Source: Larix kaempferi (lineage: Eukaryota; Streptophyta; Pinopsida; Pinales; Pinaceae). Taken from it: a DNA stretch of 64,000 bases. The notes below the pieces were generated by a model, which searched no databases, was not told the DNA's origin, and saw nothing but the letters and a program-made list of their open reading frames with translations. Both the position numbers and the translations under genes were made by a program. This document shows, piece by piece, positions 1 to 10,715 of this stretch. The stretch lies in assembly GCA_027924585.1 (NCBI GenBank), contig BSBM01000260.1, positions 15,265,001 through 15,329,000 on the forward strand. Direction: 5' to 3'. The first letter of the stretch is position 1; every line of letters begins with the position of its first letter.

Positions 1-415
1 GGGTTTCTTCAAATTAAACTTTGACAGTGCTTCTAAAGGGAACCCCTTTTTGGCTGGTTTCGGTGGGCCATTCAGAAACCACAAAGGTGAAATCCTCGGA
101 ATCTTTAAGGGGTTCATTGGATGGGAAACCAACAATGTTGTTGAGCTGGAGGGTCTAATTCATGGAATGCTTATGGCTCACTTCCCCTCATTGCAGAAGG
201 GGACTCAAAAGTTATCATTGGTATGGATACTCGGCTTCAAAATGGTAAACAGAGCTCCCAAGTCTCTACACATTGGAGGTTAGAGCACCGGCTTGAGCAG
301 TTAGATGTCTGTCTTTTGGATAAGCAGGCTTGCTACTTCAGCCACATCTTGTGGAAGGGGAATAACGTGGCGGACCTCTTGGCTAATAGTGGGACCTAGG
401 ACTAGATCACATACA
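1..415 (+). pseudogene. LINE F RNase H domain remnant
   Basis: The translation resembles the plant LINE-type RNase H that removes RNA from the RNA/DNA hybrid after target-primed reverse transcription. A first strand similar to KLNFDSAS sits near 15-35, followed by a glycine-rich stretch around FGGPFRNHKGEI and then NVVELEGLIHGM, where the conserved Glu lies. The last part (GNNVADLLANSGT, about 361-400) matches the usual end of these domains, where the final Asp is found. The parts are in different frames: the ORF opening at 50 closes at 283 and the rest is read from another frame. The upstream reverse transcriptase is outside the window. Confidence 0.65.
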
Positions 416-535
416 TGGAAGGACAGTTGGTCGATCTAACAGACGGGACTTTATGCGCCCAATGTGAGGCCCAAGGGGCTTTGGATGTGGCCCAATATCG
501 GGTTCCACTGAGTAATTAGAACCTGTGGTGGACAC

Positions 536-1428
536 ATGGAGCAAGCATACAGCCACGTTTCACGGAATAATTTCTGGATAGAGCCATTTTTTGGTAATAG
601 TGAAGGTATAAATGGGGGTGGTGAGGAGAATGAATGCCAGTCTCATCGAAGGGTAGGGGAATTGACTTCTCATGTGCGAATCCAGGCTCTAAAGGAGTGG
701 GGAATTGTGGTAGTAAATGGGACTGGTACGGATGGGGTTGATGTACCTCAAATCAATATCATTAAGGGAGCCGCCCTCATCATCGGCGTTTATGGTAAGA
801 TCCTATTTAAGGCCAAGAAAGGTGTCCAACCCCATCGTCATTGTTTTATTTCCCGGTGGGTGCATGAAAGAGAGAGAACTCTGAAACTTTGGAGGTGGGA
901 ATTCTCTCGGGTGATCATGCAAGCCGGTGAAGGTGCCATGGAGAGAGAAGGGTCAAGGCGGAGGAAGGAGACTATGGGTAAAGCTTCTGTGGAAGGCCAG
1001 AGGGTAACCAGGGCGCAAGCTCATGCGGTGTAGGAGGCCTACTACTTTAAACTGGGTCTCCCGTTTGATGTCGAACGGGAGCTGGAGTCTACGGAAGCTT
1101 GGTTGTGGGCACATTTAGATGATGAGAAGCTAAAGCAGGAATCTCGTGCGATTGAAGATTGGGTCATCGACCCTGGAAATATTGAAGCCAGGCTTGGCCT
1201 TTATGCCCACACGGTGGCCCTATATTGGGTCATGAAGAGCATGTGGGGAAATTTTTATGGGAGCGGAAGCTGAAAGAAACAGGGGATAAAATCCCCATCC
1301 AGAACTGGAAGGTGCAACACTCTGACTCTAGGGTGGTGCATTTGAAGATTGACACTATTGCGAAGAAGCTGGGCATTCGATTCCTGGAAAAATTGGCGAT
1401 GGTTTGTGGCGATGCTACTCTGTTCTAA
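536..1428 (+). pseudogene. Unrecognised ORF downstream of LINE F RNase H
   Basis: An ATG at 536 opens a frame that runs to 1273 with one TAG at 1031. It continues in the next frame (1225-1428) after a shift, giving about 298 codons. I do not recognise the product. It is charged and rich in Trp, Arg and Glu, with stretches such as VTRAQAHAV, LGLPFDVERELE and IEARLGLYAHTVALYW. It lies between the RNase H domain and the A tail on the same strand, so it was probably mobilised with the LINE, either as an extra element-encoded tail protein or as transduced host sequence. The break pattern (one TAG, one shift over 890 bases) is mild for non-coding DNA, which supports past coding. No signal peptide or membrane segment is seen. 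Confidence 0.35.
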
Positions 1429-1766
1429 CCAGGTGACGCATCGGGGTTTCCTGTTGGGTTAATTGGTTTTTGAGTTTTTCTTTCCTCTGGTTTTTTGTTT
1501 TGGCATGATGTTTATGTTTCTATGATATGTAAGGTTTCGATTGTTTAGTTTGAATATCGATCAGTCTAGTAGGTGTAAGTTGTTCAAGAAAATTCTCTTT
1601 AAGCAAGGGTCGCCCTCAGGGGATAATGTATTCATGTAAGTCAAAAGGGGGCAATTTTAAGTCTAGTATTAGTCAGGCATTCTACAGGCCCAGGGAAAAC
1701 AATTGTAATTGCTCTTATATACTTATTGTTTTCTTAATATAATTTTATGCTTACTTAAAAAAAAAA

Positions 1767-2726
1767 TAGTTTGCTCTTCCCATAGGCTGGTAAAAAAATG
1801 TGCTTTTAAATTATTTCAACTCCAAGCGATGAGAGGATGTTGTTATGTGTTCCTTAATTTCCACCAGTGACAATATTTCCCAAATATTGGCTTGCGCTTA
1901 GTTCATTGGATGGTATGTTTTGAATAAGTGTAGCCATTTGATGAGCTCAATTCAAGTTATTGAGATACATCTTATTATAAATGATACCAATTTCATAGTA
2001 ACCTCGACTTCACTTCCATAAATACTGAATATGGTGTTAAAATGACTTAAGTTGAATCAACTAACCAAAACTAAGGTTCATAAAGTTTAGCCTGGGACCT
2101 TGAAGGAGTGAACTTTGATTTTTGATCGATGTTCCATACAACTATTCTTACGGTGAATAGGCAAGGGTTATATGCCCTTTCACTGCATTGCGCAGTAGTA
2201 CAAATGTGGTTTCCACGGTTTACTGATTGTTCTCTCAAATCTTGCAATGATGCATATTTTACTAATTCCGTTTACGACAAAGAGTGTGTGCTTCTTCCTC
2301 CATTCAGCAATGGCCATTGTTCATTCTCCGGACAATATGGTGAATTGATGGAAAATCAAGATCTTTTACAACATGCTCTGTGGAAATCCGAGGCTAAGGA
2401 TCAGGTCAAAATTTATAGCTGGGTGAGAGATGTCAAGTTTCTGGTGGTTAGTGCTAATAAGAATAGGCCTTTTTATTTTTAAAATATAATCATAGAAACG
2501 TAACTTTAAATTTTTTATTTTTATTTTTATATAATATTTGTATTTTAAAAGACTAAACAATATATAAATTTAATTTAAATCATATATATATATATATATA
2601 ATTTATAATTTATAATTTATAAAGACTAAACATATTTAATATTTTTAATCACTTTAAAATTAATTTTAGTAAATCTAAAACAAAATAATAGAAAATGCAT
2701 TTTCTGACGAAAACATTTGCAATGAA
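1767..2726. other. AT-rich spacer with microsatellite
   Basis: Between LINE F and LINE C the DNA is AT-rich. It contains a TA microsatellite near 2583-2600 and a following AATTTAT triplet-like array. Apart from the small ORF at 2129-2482, nothing else is recognisable. Confidence 0.5.
2129..2482 (+). CDS. Small hypothetical ORF, 117 codons, unrecognised
   Basis: An ATG-initiated ORF of 117 codons stands in otherwise AT-rich DNA. The protein is rich in Cys, Ser and Phe and includes the stretches SLKSCNDAYF and PPFSNGHCSFSGQYGEL. Its base composition is closer to coding DNA than its surroundings and it ends just before the AT-rich tract starting near 2480. I recognise no domain, and no promoter or splice site decides its limits. 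It could be one exon of a decayed gene or chance; support is weak. Confidence 0.2.
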   Translation: MFHTTILTVNRQGLYALSLHCAVVQMWFPRFTDCSLKSCNDAYFTNSVYDKECVLLPPFSNGHCSFSGQYGELMENQDLLQHALWKSEAKDQVKIYSWVRDVKFLVVSANKNRPFYF

Positions 2727-2974
2727 TTTTTTTTTCAACAAAAATGAAAAAAAACGACAACTTGTTATTCAACATATGGAATCAAAGTTACATAGATCTT
2801 CTCATAGATCAAAATAATACTGAGAGGCTACAATCCTATAGCCCTACCTCAAAAACTGACTTTTAAACTTTCTTCAAGATACCTCTTCAACTGCGAACAT
2901 CCCACATAAAACAGTACAAAAAGTTCTGATCCTAAAACATAATAGTACAAAAAACATGGAAATCCAAATCTTAG

Positions 2975-4848
2975 TTAAAAGACAGACACTAAACCAATGT
3001 CAACCATACTGTCACCAATGAATTCCTCAAAATGCAAGATGCCATCCATATTACCAACAGTTAACTTTGAGAGACAATTTGCCAGACTATTAAATTTCCT
3101 ATATATGTGAGAAAAGGAGATGTAAGAAAAGCTTTTAATCTTCTCTTTGACTATGTTTTCCCATTGATCAATATTGAGCATTTGTAAATTTGAAATACCC
3201 TTTTCCCAACCAATCATGACTTTTGAATTTCTTGCAATCTATATATTGAAGATTTCTCTTTTCCTGGCAAACCACAAAATCTCCCATACAGCAAGATCGT
3301 TATGCTTTTGTATTGGTCCCAAGACCAACACCCATACATAATTTAATAAAATGATCAGTTTTAATCTTTAAGAGCATGCCAACACCACAAAAACCATCAT
3401 TAGTTGCACCATAAAAAACCTGTAGATATAGAATCCCCCATATGAGGAATACAGAGTGTTCTCACCTTGTCAAGCTTCTTCACCTTGTAATATTCAAAAA
3501 ACAAATTTACAATCCTTGAACACACTAGAAAATTAGAAGGTTTTTTATCATCAAAAATATATATGTTCCTGGCTTTCCATACCTCCCATACTGTAAACAG
3601 TGGGAGATCCTTATATTTGACCTTCTTATGGAACCAATTATGTACACTATCCTAAAATTTTTATGCTTCCCAGCCATCATGAATGTTAAGCAAATTACTC
3701 AACTCTTACCAAATAGTTCTAAGAAAGGAACAATGAATAAAGATATGGTTAACAGTTTCCACCTCAGCTCTGCAAAATACACACATTCTAGGTCCACTGA
3801 AGCCCCACTTAAGAAGGTTTTCCCATGTAAGACTCTTGTTTTCGAGGCAAATCCATGTGAAACATTTTATTTTTAGAGGCATTATCCACTTCCAAATTGA
3901 TTTTTTCCACCACTTTGGAGAAGGAATCACCTGCTCTTCTAATATAGCTTCATATGCCTTTTTTGATGTTAGTACCCCATTAGCACCTTTCCAATCCCAC
4001 ACCAAACTGTCCTCCTAATCACTTAATATAATGCCTACTCTATTTAGTACCATAACATAATTGTTCCATACATCAACCATATCGTCAAGCAATCCCAAAT
4101 CACAGGACATTGACCAATAAGATGGAGAATTTTTTTGCCACTGGTAATATTTGAAACTGAGCAAGTACCTAGAAGTTTCCATTATGAAGGTTATACAGTA
4201 AGCTTTCAGAACTGAAAATTTTCATCATCACCAATGAAGGAATCTATGCCCACGAATACCTGAGTGCCTCTTCCAGTTTTCCATGAAATCCATTTACCCA
4301 AGTTTGGGTAAGATCTAATTAACCCCCTCCAAATGATAGAGGCATTTGTAGCAGATTTAAGTGGATTCCTAATCTAGTAGGTCACTGACCAATACTTAAT
4401 ATACTTAGATTTAAGCACATTACTCCACAGTCCATTCCCAAATAGTCCTCTCCACAAAATTTTAATGCTCAATGCAGAACTGAACCAGTCAAGATGCTTT
4501 AAACCCCATCCACCCATCTTTTTAGGCATAGTTAAATATTTTCCCAGGAAGTTAAATGAAACTTTTGAGAGTTGATATTTCCTTCCAAAGAAAATGGAAC
4601 ATTATGTTCCTAATATTATTAATCACAGAAACCGAAATCATAGCAAGGGAAAGCCAATACACGGGTAAAATTTCTAAAACTGACTTTGCCAAGATGAGTC
4701 TTCCACCAATAGACAGGAACCTGTAGGTCCAATTACTGATTCTCTTTTCTACTTTTTGGATCAACCAGTTCCAATCCTCTTTCAAGTAGTAATTTTGTTT
4801 CAAATAATAACCAAGATATTTGAATCCATCATCCAACTCTGCCATTTT
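2975..4848 (-). pseudogene. LINE C ORF2 C-terminal remnant (RT end, zf-RVT, RNase H)
   Basis: The frame at 4845-4552 carries the post-catalytic reverse transcriptase region (DGFKYLGYYLKQN, IGGRLILAKSVLE, LPVYWLSLAM). The frame at 4005-3706 carries the zf-RVT zinc knuckle with C-x2-C spacing (CVFCRAEVETVNHIFIHC). The frame at 3217-2975 carries the RNase H end (SFSHIYRKFNSLANCLSKL). The upstream endonuclease and the FVDD-type catalytic motif are deleted, so it cannot encode an active polymerase. The order and orientation match one decayed ORF2 broken by shifts. Confidence 0.65.
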
Positions 4849-4860
4849 ATAAGAAAATAA

Positions 4861-5990
4861 TTGAGATATTTGTTCACTAATCCTAGAATCCCATTTGGAA
4901 ATGATTTATTATCCAGGGAAAGAGGTGGGAACTCAGAAGGATTTAACACCCCCAATTGCAATGAAGGAGAAATCACTTCCTTCCCATTAACACCACTAGA
5001 GACAACAACCCTAGAAACATCCAGATCTGATAACTGGGTTAAACCATTTCGTCCTGAATCAGTATACTGATCTTCCCCCCTCATATACCCAATCCTTTCA
5101 GAATCAGAAGACAAATTTTCCAGAGATACTTCCCTAGTCCAAGACAAGGGAACGAAAGAAGGTAAGTTTTACCCGACTCTAAGAGCCCAGGGTCTGTAGG
5201 AACCCTATCAAATGAAACCCGACCCAACACCACATCTGAGGCTCAATCCAAGTTTAAAGATTCAATAATTTCATCCTTTGAGAGAAATTTAAGCAACATA
5301 GGAAGAGAGCTTTGAAACTTACCCAAGAAATTAGAGGCATAATCCTCGTCCAAGGGAATTGGAAATTGAATCCCATAATCTGAATCCTCGGGAACGCCCA
5401 AAGATGAAGAAGTATCAAAATAGACTGAAAATCCAAACGATTCTTCATTTGGACCATTTTTCCGAAGATGTCTAGTTTCACGACAACAAAGACAATGAAA
5501 AAGGAACACGCCAATAATTCAAACACTAAACAAAAGAACCACCATCCCACAAAACCTCTACTTCCTACGGTAAGCCATCCGAAACTTCCATATCCACCAA
5601 AACCTTTGGCATCTTCTTGACTGAAGCCATAAGGGTTTCTCGATTGAAGCCATAAGGGTTTCTCCCTCCACAAGAATGAAACGTCCAATGGAATTAGCCA
5701 CGGCCTTAAATGCATCCAAGGACCAACAATGAAGAGGAAAACCTAGCAAAAGAACCTGAAGGTGACACCTTTTTGGTTATTCTTTTCATGGGTTAAACCC
5801 CGAATGCAATTTACAAAATACCAAAGATCCATTGTCTATAACCCAATATTTAGCTGTGATTTTCTACAAACTATCCTCTGACAGAAAATGAAAACAAACC
5901 CAGCCATTCACAAGCATAGTAAACCTAGGCAAGTAATCAATAAGCGGTTTCCATTTCCTCACAATCCAGTCCATAATCTCCAATCCTTGA
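4861..5990 (-). pseudogene. LINE C ORF1 remnant (DUF4283-like)
   Basis: Reading the minus strand from about 5990, the sequence follows the DUF4283-like nucleic-acid-binding region of plant LINE ORF1 proteins. It includes a segment around MLVNGWVCFHFLSE, then LGFPLHCWSLDAFKAVANS, which corresponds to the LPGFPxxxWN core of LINE A, A2 and B. Several stops and shifts are present. After about 5560 it becomes a Ser/Pro/Asp-rich tail (5509-4861) like the low-complexity C-terminal half of the other ORF1 proteins. No CCHC knuckle survives. ORF1 proteins of this type act as RNA chaperones in the ribonucleoprotein. Confidence 0.55.
5622..5667. repeat. 23-bp tandem repeat x2 inside LINE C ORF1
   Basis: Two adjacent copies of a 23-base unit built on GAAGCCATAAGGGTTTCTC lie within the ORF1 remnant. 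They duplicate a short peptide segment on the minus strand. Adjacent placement and near identity suggest replication slippage after insertion. Confidence 0.7.
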
Positions 5991-6010
5991 ATAATTTTTT
6001 AAAAATGTAC

Positions 6011-6440
6011 CGATTGCGTTGCTTTCATGAGATTGAATTGCTTATGTGTAGAATCACATGTGCATATGTGCTTATGATGAAATCATAAATGAGATTTATA
6101 AAGATTGCCGCAATAATTAAATAATTAAAGAACCCTCGAAGAAAACTTGAACTGAAACCAATTTGAAATTATAAATGAAAGAAAGAAGCCAAACCCATTG
6201 TTGTTGTATATACAAATTTCCTCAATGAATTAAACAAAAACCTCTCAGTAAGTGAACAACACTTGAATTCTATATCTCAGTAGCTACTTCAAATGTTCCA
6301 ACAATTGCATTCATTAAAAATTCAATGGGGATTGATTGCGTCCACCATACTCATTCTTGCAGCAAACATGTTCACCACGGATTTGAGCAACCATTAAGGC
6401 GGATCGACACATTCTTAACACGTTTTTTTATATGTCTTCT
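6011..6440. other. Spacer between two LINE fragments, nothing recognised
   Basis: About 430 bases separate the 5' end of LINE C from the start of LINE D. The stretch is AT-rich, has no long ORF, and I recognise no gene or repeat in it. Confidence 0.4.
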
Positions 6441-7620
6441 TGTATGATAAATCAACCTCCAATTCACTACTAAAGAAGAATCGCCATATCTGTAGGAATG
6501 ACGAAGAAAGCGTTGGCCACTTGTTTCTTAATTATTCTTTCAATCAGCAAGTTTGGGAAGGTGCTCTTCATAAACTGGGGATCGTTTATAGGTGGAATCA
6601 GCCTAGTTTGGATTAACAGGTATCCGCTTTGGAAATCTCTCCCGCTTTTTGTTTGGTGGAGCATCTAGAAGGCACGTAATTCTTGCATATTTGAAAATAT
6701 TTCCAGATCTCCAAATGTTGTGGGCGTGACTACTTGCAAGCCACAGTCTTGTAGCAGAATGTAGAATTATGTTGTTCCGAACTTTGAAAATGTTTTTCCT
6801 AGTGGATTTTTTTATGAGGCAGCCTCCTGAGAAGACTATGGGGCTGGAATGGTCCGTAAACTTTCTGAAAATCATTATTTTTTGTTAAGGTGGGGTGTGG
6901 TTCCGGCTCAAACACAAGGGCAAAACTTTTAGCTCTACGAGGGATTTTAACTTTTTTTGTGATGAAAAATATCTGGTGTTTACAGGTATATGGCGACTCT
7001 AAGGTCACTGTTGAATGGGTCATGGTCCATGGGTGTGTCCTCCATGCTTGCACCAGTAATTTTAATAGTTTTTTCAATCAAACACATCTACAGGCATTAG
7101 AATTGTTTACATGTATATGGCGACTCTAAGGTCATTGTTGAATGGGTCATGGGTGTGTCCTCCATGCAGGTGGTGTTGTTAGATCACTGGAATTCTTGCA
7201 CCCGTAGGTTTGTGGAAATTTTTAATAGTTTTTTCAATCAAACACATCTACAGGCATTACAATTCACTGGAAGATTGTTTGTCCAAGCATTCGGTGGCGT
7301 TGCGAGAATGAGAGATCAGTTTTGAGGAGTTTAATGATTTTATCCTTGTTAGTTCTGGAATTTTTCCCATTTACTAGAATAGGGCTGAAATAGTGATGTA
7401 ATGAGTGGTCTCTTAGTGAGATTAATTTTTTTGGCTAATTGATAAGAAACATTCTTTGGATTTGCTGGCTTGTGATAATTGCTAGCTAAAGCTATGCAAT
7501 GTTTTTGTTGAGGCTTATGTTAGTCTTTGTGACTTGAAGTTTCTTTCAGATGTACAAACATTTATAACTTTGATTTTCACTTTGAATAATAAGTTGTGGT
7601 TTTTTTTCGACTTAAAAAAA
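6440..7620 (+). mobile_element. LINE D, 3' fragment
   Basis: A 5'-truncated LINE begins within the zf-RVT knuckle region (NDEESVGHLFLNYSFNQQVW, about 6490-6560). It continues through RNase H (GSGSNTRAKLLALRGIL and VYGDSKVTVEWV, 6890-7020) and ends with a 3' untranslated region and a short A tail at 7614-7620. Frames are broken and part of RNase H is tandemly duplicated. The last 60 bases resemble LINE C, so both are probably one family. It lies head to head with LINE C. Confidence 0.65.
6978..7265. repeat. Tandem duplication inside LINE D RNase H
   Basis: The block beginning GTTTACAGGTATATGGCG at 6978 reappears at 7105. Both blocks contain the phrases TATGGCGACTCTAAGGTCA and AATAGTTTTTTCAATCAAAC and end in GGCATTA followed by AATT. 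The first block is about 127 bases. The second is about 160, longer by an internal stretch around 7170-7210. It duplicates the segment holding the catalytic GDS of RNase H. Confidence 0.75.
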
Positions 7621-7856
7621 CAAGTTAAAAGTGAATATGTCATTTTACACCTAAACAATTATGAACTTATTTAAATTTCCATAGAGGTTTTGTGTAAGTT
7701 ATTTTTATGAGAAAAATTTGCATGTGTTATATTGTTGTAAAAATATTATAGGCTTAGTTAGCTTTTTACCATCTAAAACTATTAAAGTCATAGATTTGGT
7801 TTTGTTTTATAAAATTGTTTTGTGAGAAAATTTCCCAACGTCTTGTGTGGTCATAC
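7621..7856. other. AT-rich spacer before LINE A
   Basis: Short T-rich stretch between the tail of LINE D and the target-site duplication of LINE A. No gene or repeat is recognised. Confidence 0.4.
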
Positions 7857-7871
7857 AAACATATGAGCTTT
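7857..7871. repeat. Left target-site duplication of LINE A
   Basis: AAACATATGAGCTTT here is identical to 15301-15315, directly after the A-rich tail of LINE A. A 15-base exact match flanking the element is the expected trace of target-primed reverse transcription and fixes the element at 7872-15300. Confidence 0.9.
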
Positions 7872-8651
7872 TGATACAATGGTTGTAGGTCAGGGTCGTA
7901 AATTGTTCTGAATCAAGCCTGTAGATGCTGATATAAGCCGTTGTCATTTGGGGCGGTAAGTTTTTACTGGTTTGTGGTTGTTCTCTCCGGGTTTGAACAT
8001 TGAGTTTGCCTATCCTGGGCTACTTATCGGTATGGGTGCCTTCGATACTGTTTTGGCTTGTCGTCTATATTTGTTGGGGCTTTTGTAGCCCCGACATGAC
8101 CTGTCTTGGTTGGTTGTGACGTCGTGGGTTTCCAGTATAAAATATTCCCTGTTGTCAGCGTCTATGGGGTTTCTGTGTCGGCGTTGTTGAGGCTTTCCCG
8201 TTTTGGACTTGTGGGGTTTTGTTACTCCACTCTTTGTGGGCCGGTGGTGAAATCTCTGGTGGGTTTCTGACCGCCGGTGGGGGTTTTGATTCATTTTCAC
8301 ACTTTTCTGGGCAATATATGTCGGTGGGGTTTTCGATATTTTTCACAAATTTCTGGGCGTCTTCTTGTGTTGGTATCCGGCCATCGGTAAGGTCTTTCCT
8401 GGGCCGTTTTTTGTGTTGATATCTGTTTTCCGGTGGGGGTCTTCTTGCGGTGGGGAAAAACTATTGTTGGTTTCCAGCCATCGAGGGTTTTGACTCGGTT
8501 TTGTTGGGTCGTTTCTGACTGTATCTTTCTGTGGACATACTAGTTTTTTGGCAGTTCTCCTTCGCTCTGACTCCTTTGTTGGATTAGTGATCTATTCCAC
8601 TGGCTTTTCTACTAGGCGTTTGGGGTTTGGCCAAGTCGGATCCATGTAACG

Positions 8652-10715
8652 ATGGGTGAACAGATCATTCCCAACACGTCGGCCCTGTCCCACTCATCAA
8701 CTGACCTGTGGATTGAGGAAAATGGACTCTTAAAGCCAGATGAATTCTATAAGGAGATGCTTAAGGGGAAGAGGCCTTTGGTGGCGGGTGTTGTCCAGGT
8801 GGCTGAGGATGGCCGACACATTGCTCAACAGGGTCAGTCAAGTGTCAGACGCCGAAAGTTCTCGGGGACTGCCCATCTCCCCTCGGCCGCTGCTGGTGGT
8901 AAATCTTCCTCAAAGGGTTCGGGTTCTGCCCTTCCATCTACGTGGAGATCGAACCGGCAACTGGAGAGGTGGGGTTGTCGACTGGGTCAGACTTGGCTCA
9001 CCATGGACCGAGATGTGGGATTATCGGAGTTGGTTGAGTATAATATGACTGCACTGGTTGGTCGTTTTTCTTATATGGCCATGAACCGGCGGGATATCAT
9101 TCGATGGGTATCGGAGACCTGGGGTCCTGAGCTGAAATATGTTCCGAAGGTATCGATTTTAGCTCGGGGTTGGTATGGGTTTAAATTTCAGGAGGAGAAA
9201 CATGCGTCTCAGATTCTGGACAAGCTGTGGTTGACTGGGCATGGAAGCCTCATGCTACAGAGATGGCATACGGATTTCGATCCAGACAGACCATCCATTC
9301 GTTTCCGTCACTTATGGGTTCTTCTTCCAGGGTTTCCTTTGGCCATGTGGAACCGCGGAGCTTTTGAGGCGGTCGGCAATAGTTTGGGTTGGTTCTTGCA
9401 CCTGGAGGATAGTGTTTTGGATGGGGTGGATAAGCGGATGGGGCGTTTACTTGTTGAGGTGGACATTTCACTGGGTCTTGTTGATGTCTTGCACATTGAT
9501 TGGCGTGGACGCCAGTATGCTCAAGTGATCGATTATTGGGGTATCCCATTTCGTTGCTCACATTGCAAAGAGGTCGGTCATCTGTAGCGCCAGTGTAAGA
9601 ATGTGACTCGGTCGACTCACCTTGGTGAGGGGGACTTGCTTTATTCGCCTGAGGATTGTAGTGATTTGGAACGTGACACGGCTGGTGTTTTGGATGGCTA
9701 TTCAAATCATCTCCCTTCGCCCGATGTGGAGAACTTGGACACTATGGGTAAGCTTGAGTTCTATGACCCTTCTTTTTATCAATCTTTAAATGAAATGGAA
9801 AAATATTTTATTAGAGATTTGGATATTAAAAGGAATGCAGAAATTGGTAGTTCATCCTCTTTCACCTCTACTATCCCTTCTTGTGATGGTTGTCCTATTG
9901 ATGCTACTATGCTGGTGGCTCCGCTAGTTGGGGATGGTTGTCCCCACGGGGGTTTGGATGGGAACATTTCTTTGCCTTCCCAGTCGGATTCTGGGTCACT
10001 TAAATCACTTCCTTCTCTGTCGGATACCATCTTGGTTTCTTCGACCCCCTCGTCCCCACAGGGTGGGGATGGTTCTTCTCCCGGGGTTGATGATACTACA
10101 TTGCCGAACCCCTTTGTTCCACCGGATCTGTTCATTAGTCCTGTTGAGGGGCCCGAGGTATTTGCAAATTCGGGGCCCCCGGGATATACTTCTCAAGTGT
10201 TTTTAATCCCTTCATATTGTGATATGGTCAAAAAGGAACCCATCCCTACATATTTCAAAAATCGTAAGGTTGATGATGCCTCACTGGTTGGGCCGAAGGA
10301 TCTAGTGGGTCCTATGGTGGATCAAAAGAAATTGATACGAACCATTACACGGTGGTGTCCCCTTTGCACCGTACGAGCCCTGGGCGAACACTGCAATGCC
10401 GACGTTTCCACCCGCTCTGTGACTTGAACCTGGGTGGAGGCTCTGATACCAAATGATACGAACCATTACACCAAAACCTCAAGGTGTTAGTGAAGGCCGC
10501 CCACTAAGATCTTAATAGAAATCAAGGGGGCTCGATTTGGTGACCTGGCTTCTGACCTTTCCCCATTATAGACCCGTAGTGCGAGGAAGGTAAGGGATTG
10601 TTCACAGTCTGGTCAGTCGGCGGTGGATGTTGTTGATGGTTTGATTACTGATATCATTTCTCCAAATTCTGGGGCACTTAGAGGCATCAAAGCCCTTCCT
10701 CGGGGTCGGAAATGA
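8652..10715 (+). pseudogene. LINE A ORF1 (DUF4283-like, CCHC), broken
   Basis: ORF1 proteins of plant LINEs bind element RNA and form the particle with ORF2. The ATG at 8652 gives an open frame with the DUF4283-like region at residues about 130-290 (LLPGFPLAMWNRGAFEAVGN, DISLGLVDVLHIDWRG). It ends in a CCHC knuckle (CSHCKEVGHL) that is cut by a TAG at 9585 where sister copy A2 has Trp. The same frame continues from 9603 as a Ser/Pro/Asp-rich tail until the nested insertion at 10333. After the insertion the frame ends in RGRK and a TGA at 10713-10715, overlapping the ORF2 ATG. The start matches A2, whose protein also leads into LWIEENG. Confidence 0.85.
10333..10517 (-). mobile_element. Small TRIM-like LTR insertion in LINE A ORF1
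   Basis: A 185-base segment absent from sister copy A2 is flanked by the 5-base repeat GAAAT (10328-10332 and 10518-10522). On the minus strand it contains a sequence ending TTCGTATCA, then two bases, then TGGTATCAGAGCC (complement at 10439-10451), the standard primer-binding site for initiator-Met tRNA. The terminal TGATACGAACCATTACAC occurs at both 10333 and 10454, as expected for LTR ends. The two repeats are unequal (about 64 and 18 bases), so this is a damaged or recombined TRIM rather than a textbook one. A tRNA-derived SINE is the alternative, because GGTTCAAGTCAC resembles a B box. Confidence 0.6.

Larger units (their letters stand above)
1..1766 (+). mobile_element. LINE F, 3' portion (starts outside window)
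   Basis: This is the 3' end of a plant L1-type LINE that enters from the left edge. It holds the end of an RNase H domain, an unusual downstream ORF, a T-rich 3' untranslated region and a tail of ten A at 1757-1766. The 5' part and 5' TSD lie outside the window, so completeness cannot be judged. Stops and one frameshift show that the copy is dead. Confidence 0.75.
2727..6010 (-). mobile_element. LINE C, internally deleted and 5'-truncated
   Basis: On the minus strand this element reads ORF1 remnant (about 5990-4861), then the last third of reverse transcriptase (4848-4552), zinc knuckle (about 3760), RNase H end (about 3217-2990), 3' untranslated region and A tail (T run at 2727-2735 on the plus strand). 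ORF1 joins the late reverse transcriptase near 4850-4861, so the endonuclease and the catalytic core of the polymerase are missing. The 3' end strongly resembles that of LINE D. The 5' boundary near 6010 is where ORF1 similarity fades; I found no TSD. Confidence 0.7.

Noticed and set aside
5254-5715. 153-codon minus-strand ORF in LINE C
   Set aside because: It overlaps the ORF1 remnant in another frame and looks like a shadow frame of the same decayed element.
9250-9705. 151-codon minus-strand ORF over LINE A ORF1
   Set aside because: It is antisense to a recognised DUF4283-like coding region and has no independent support.
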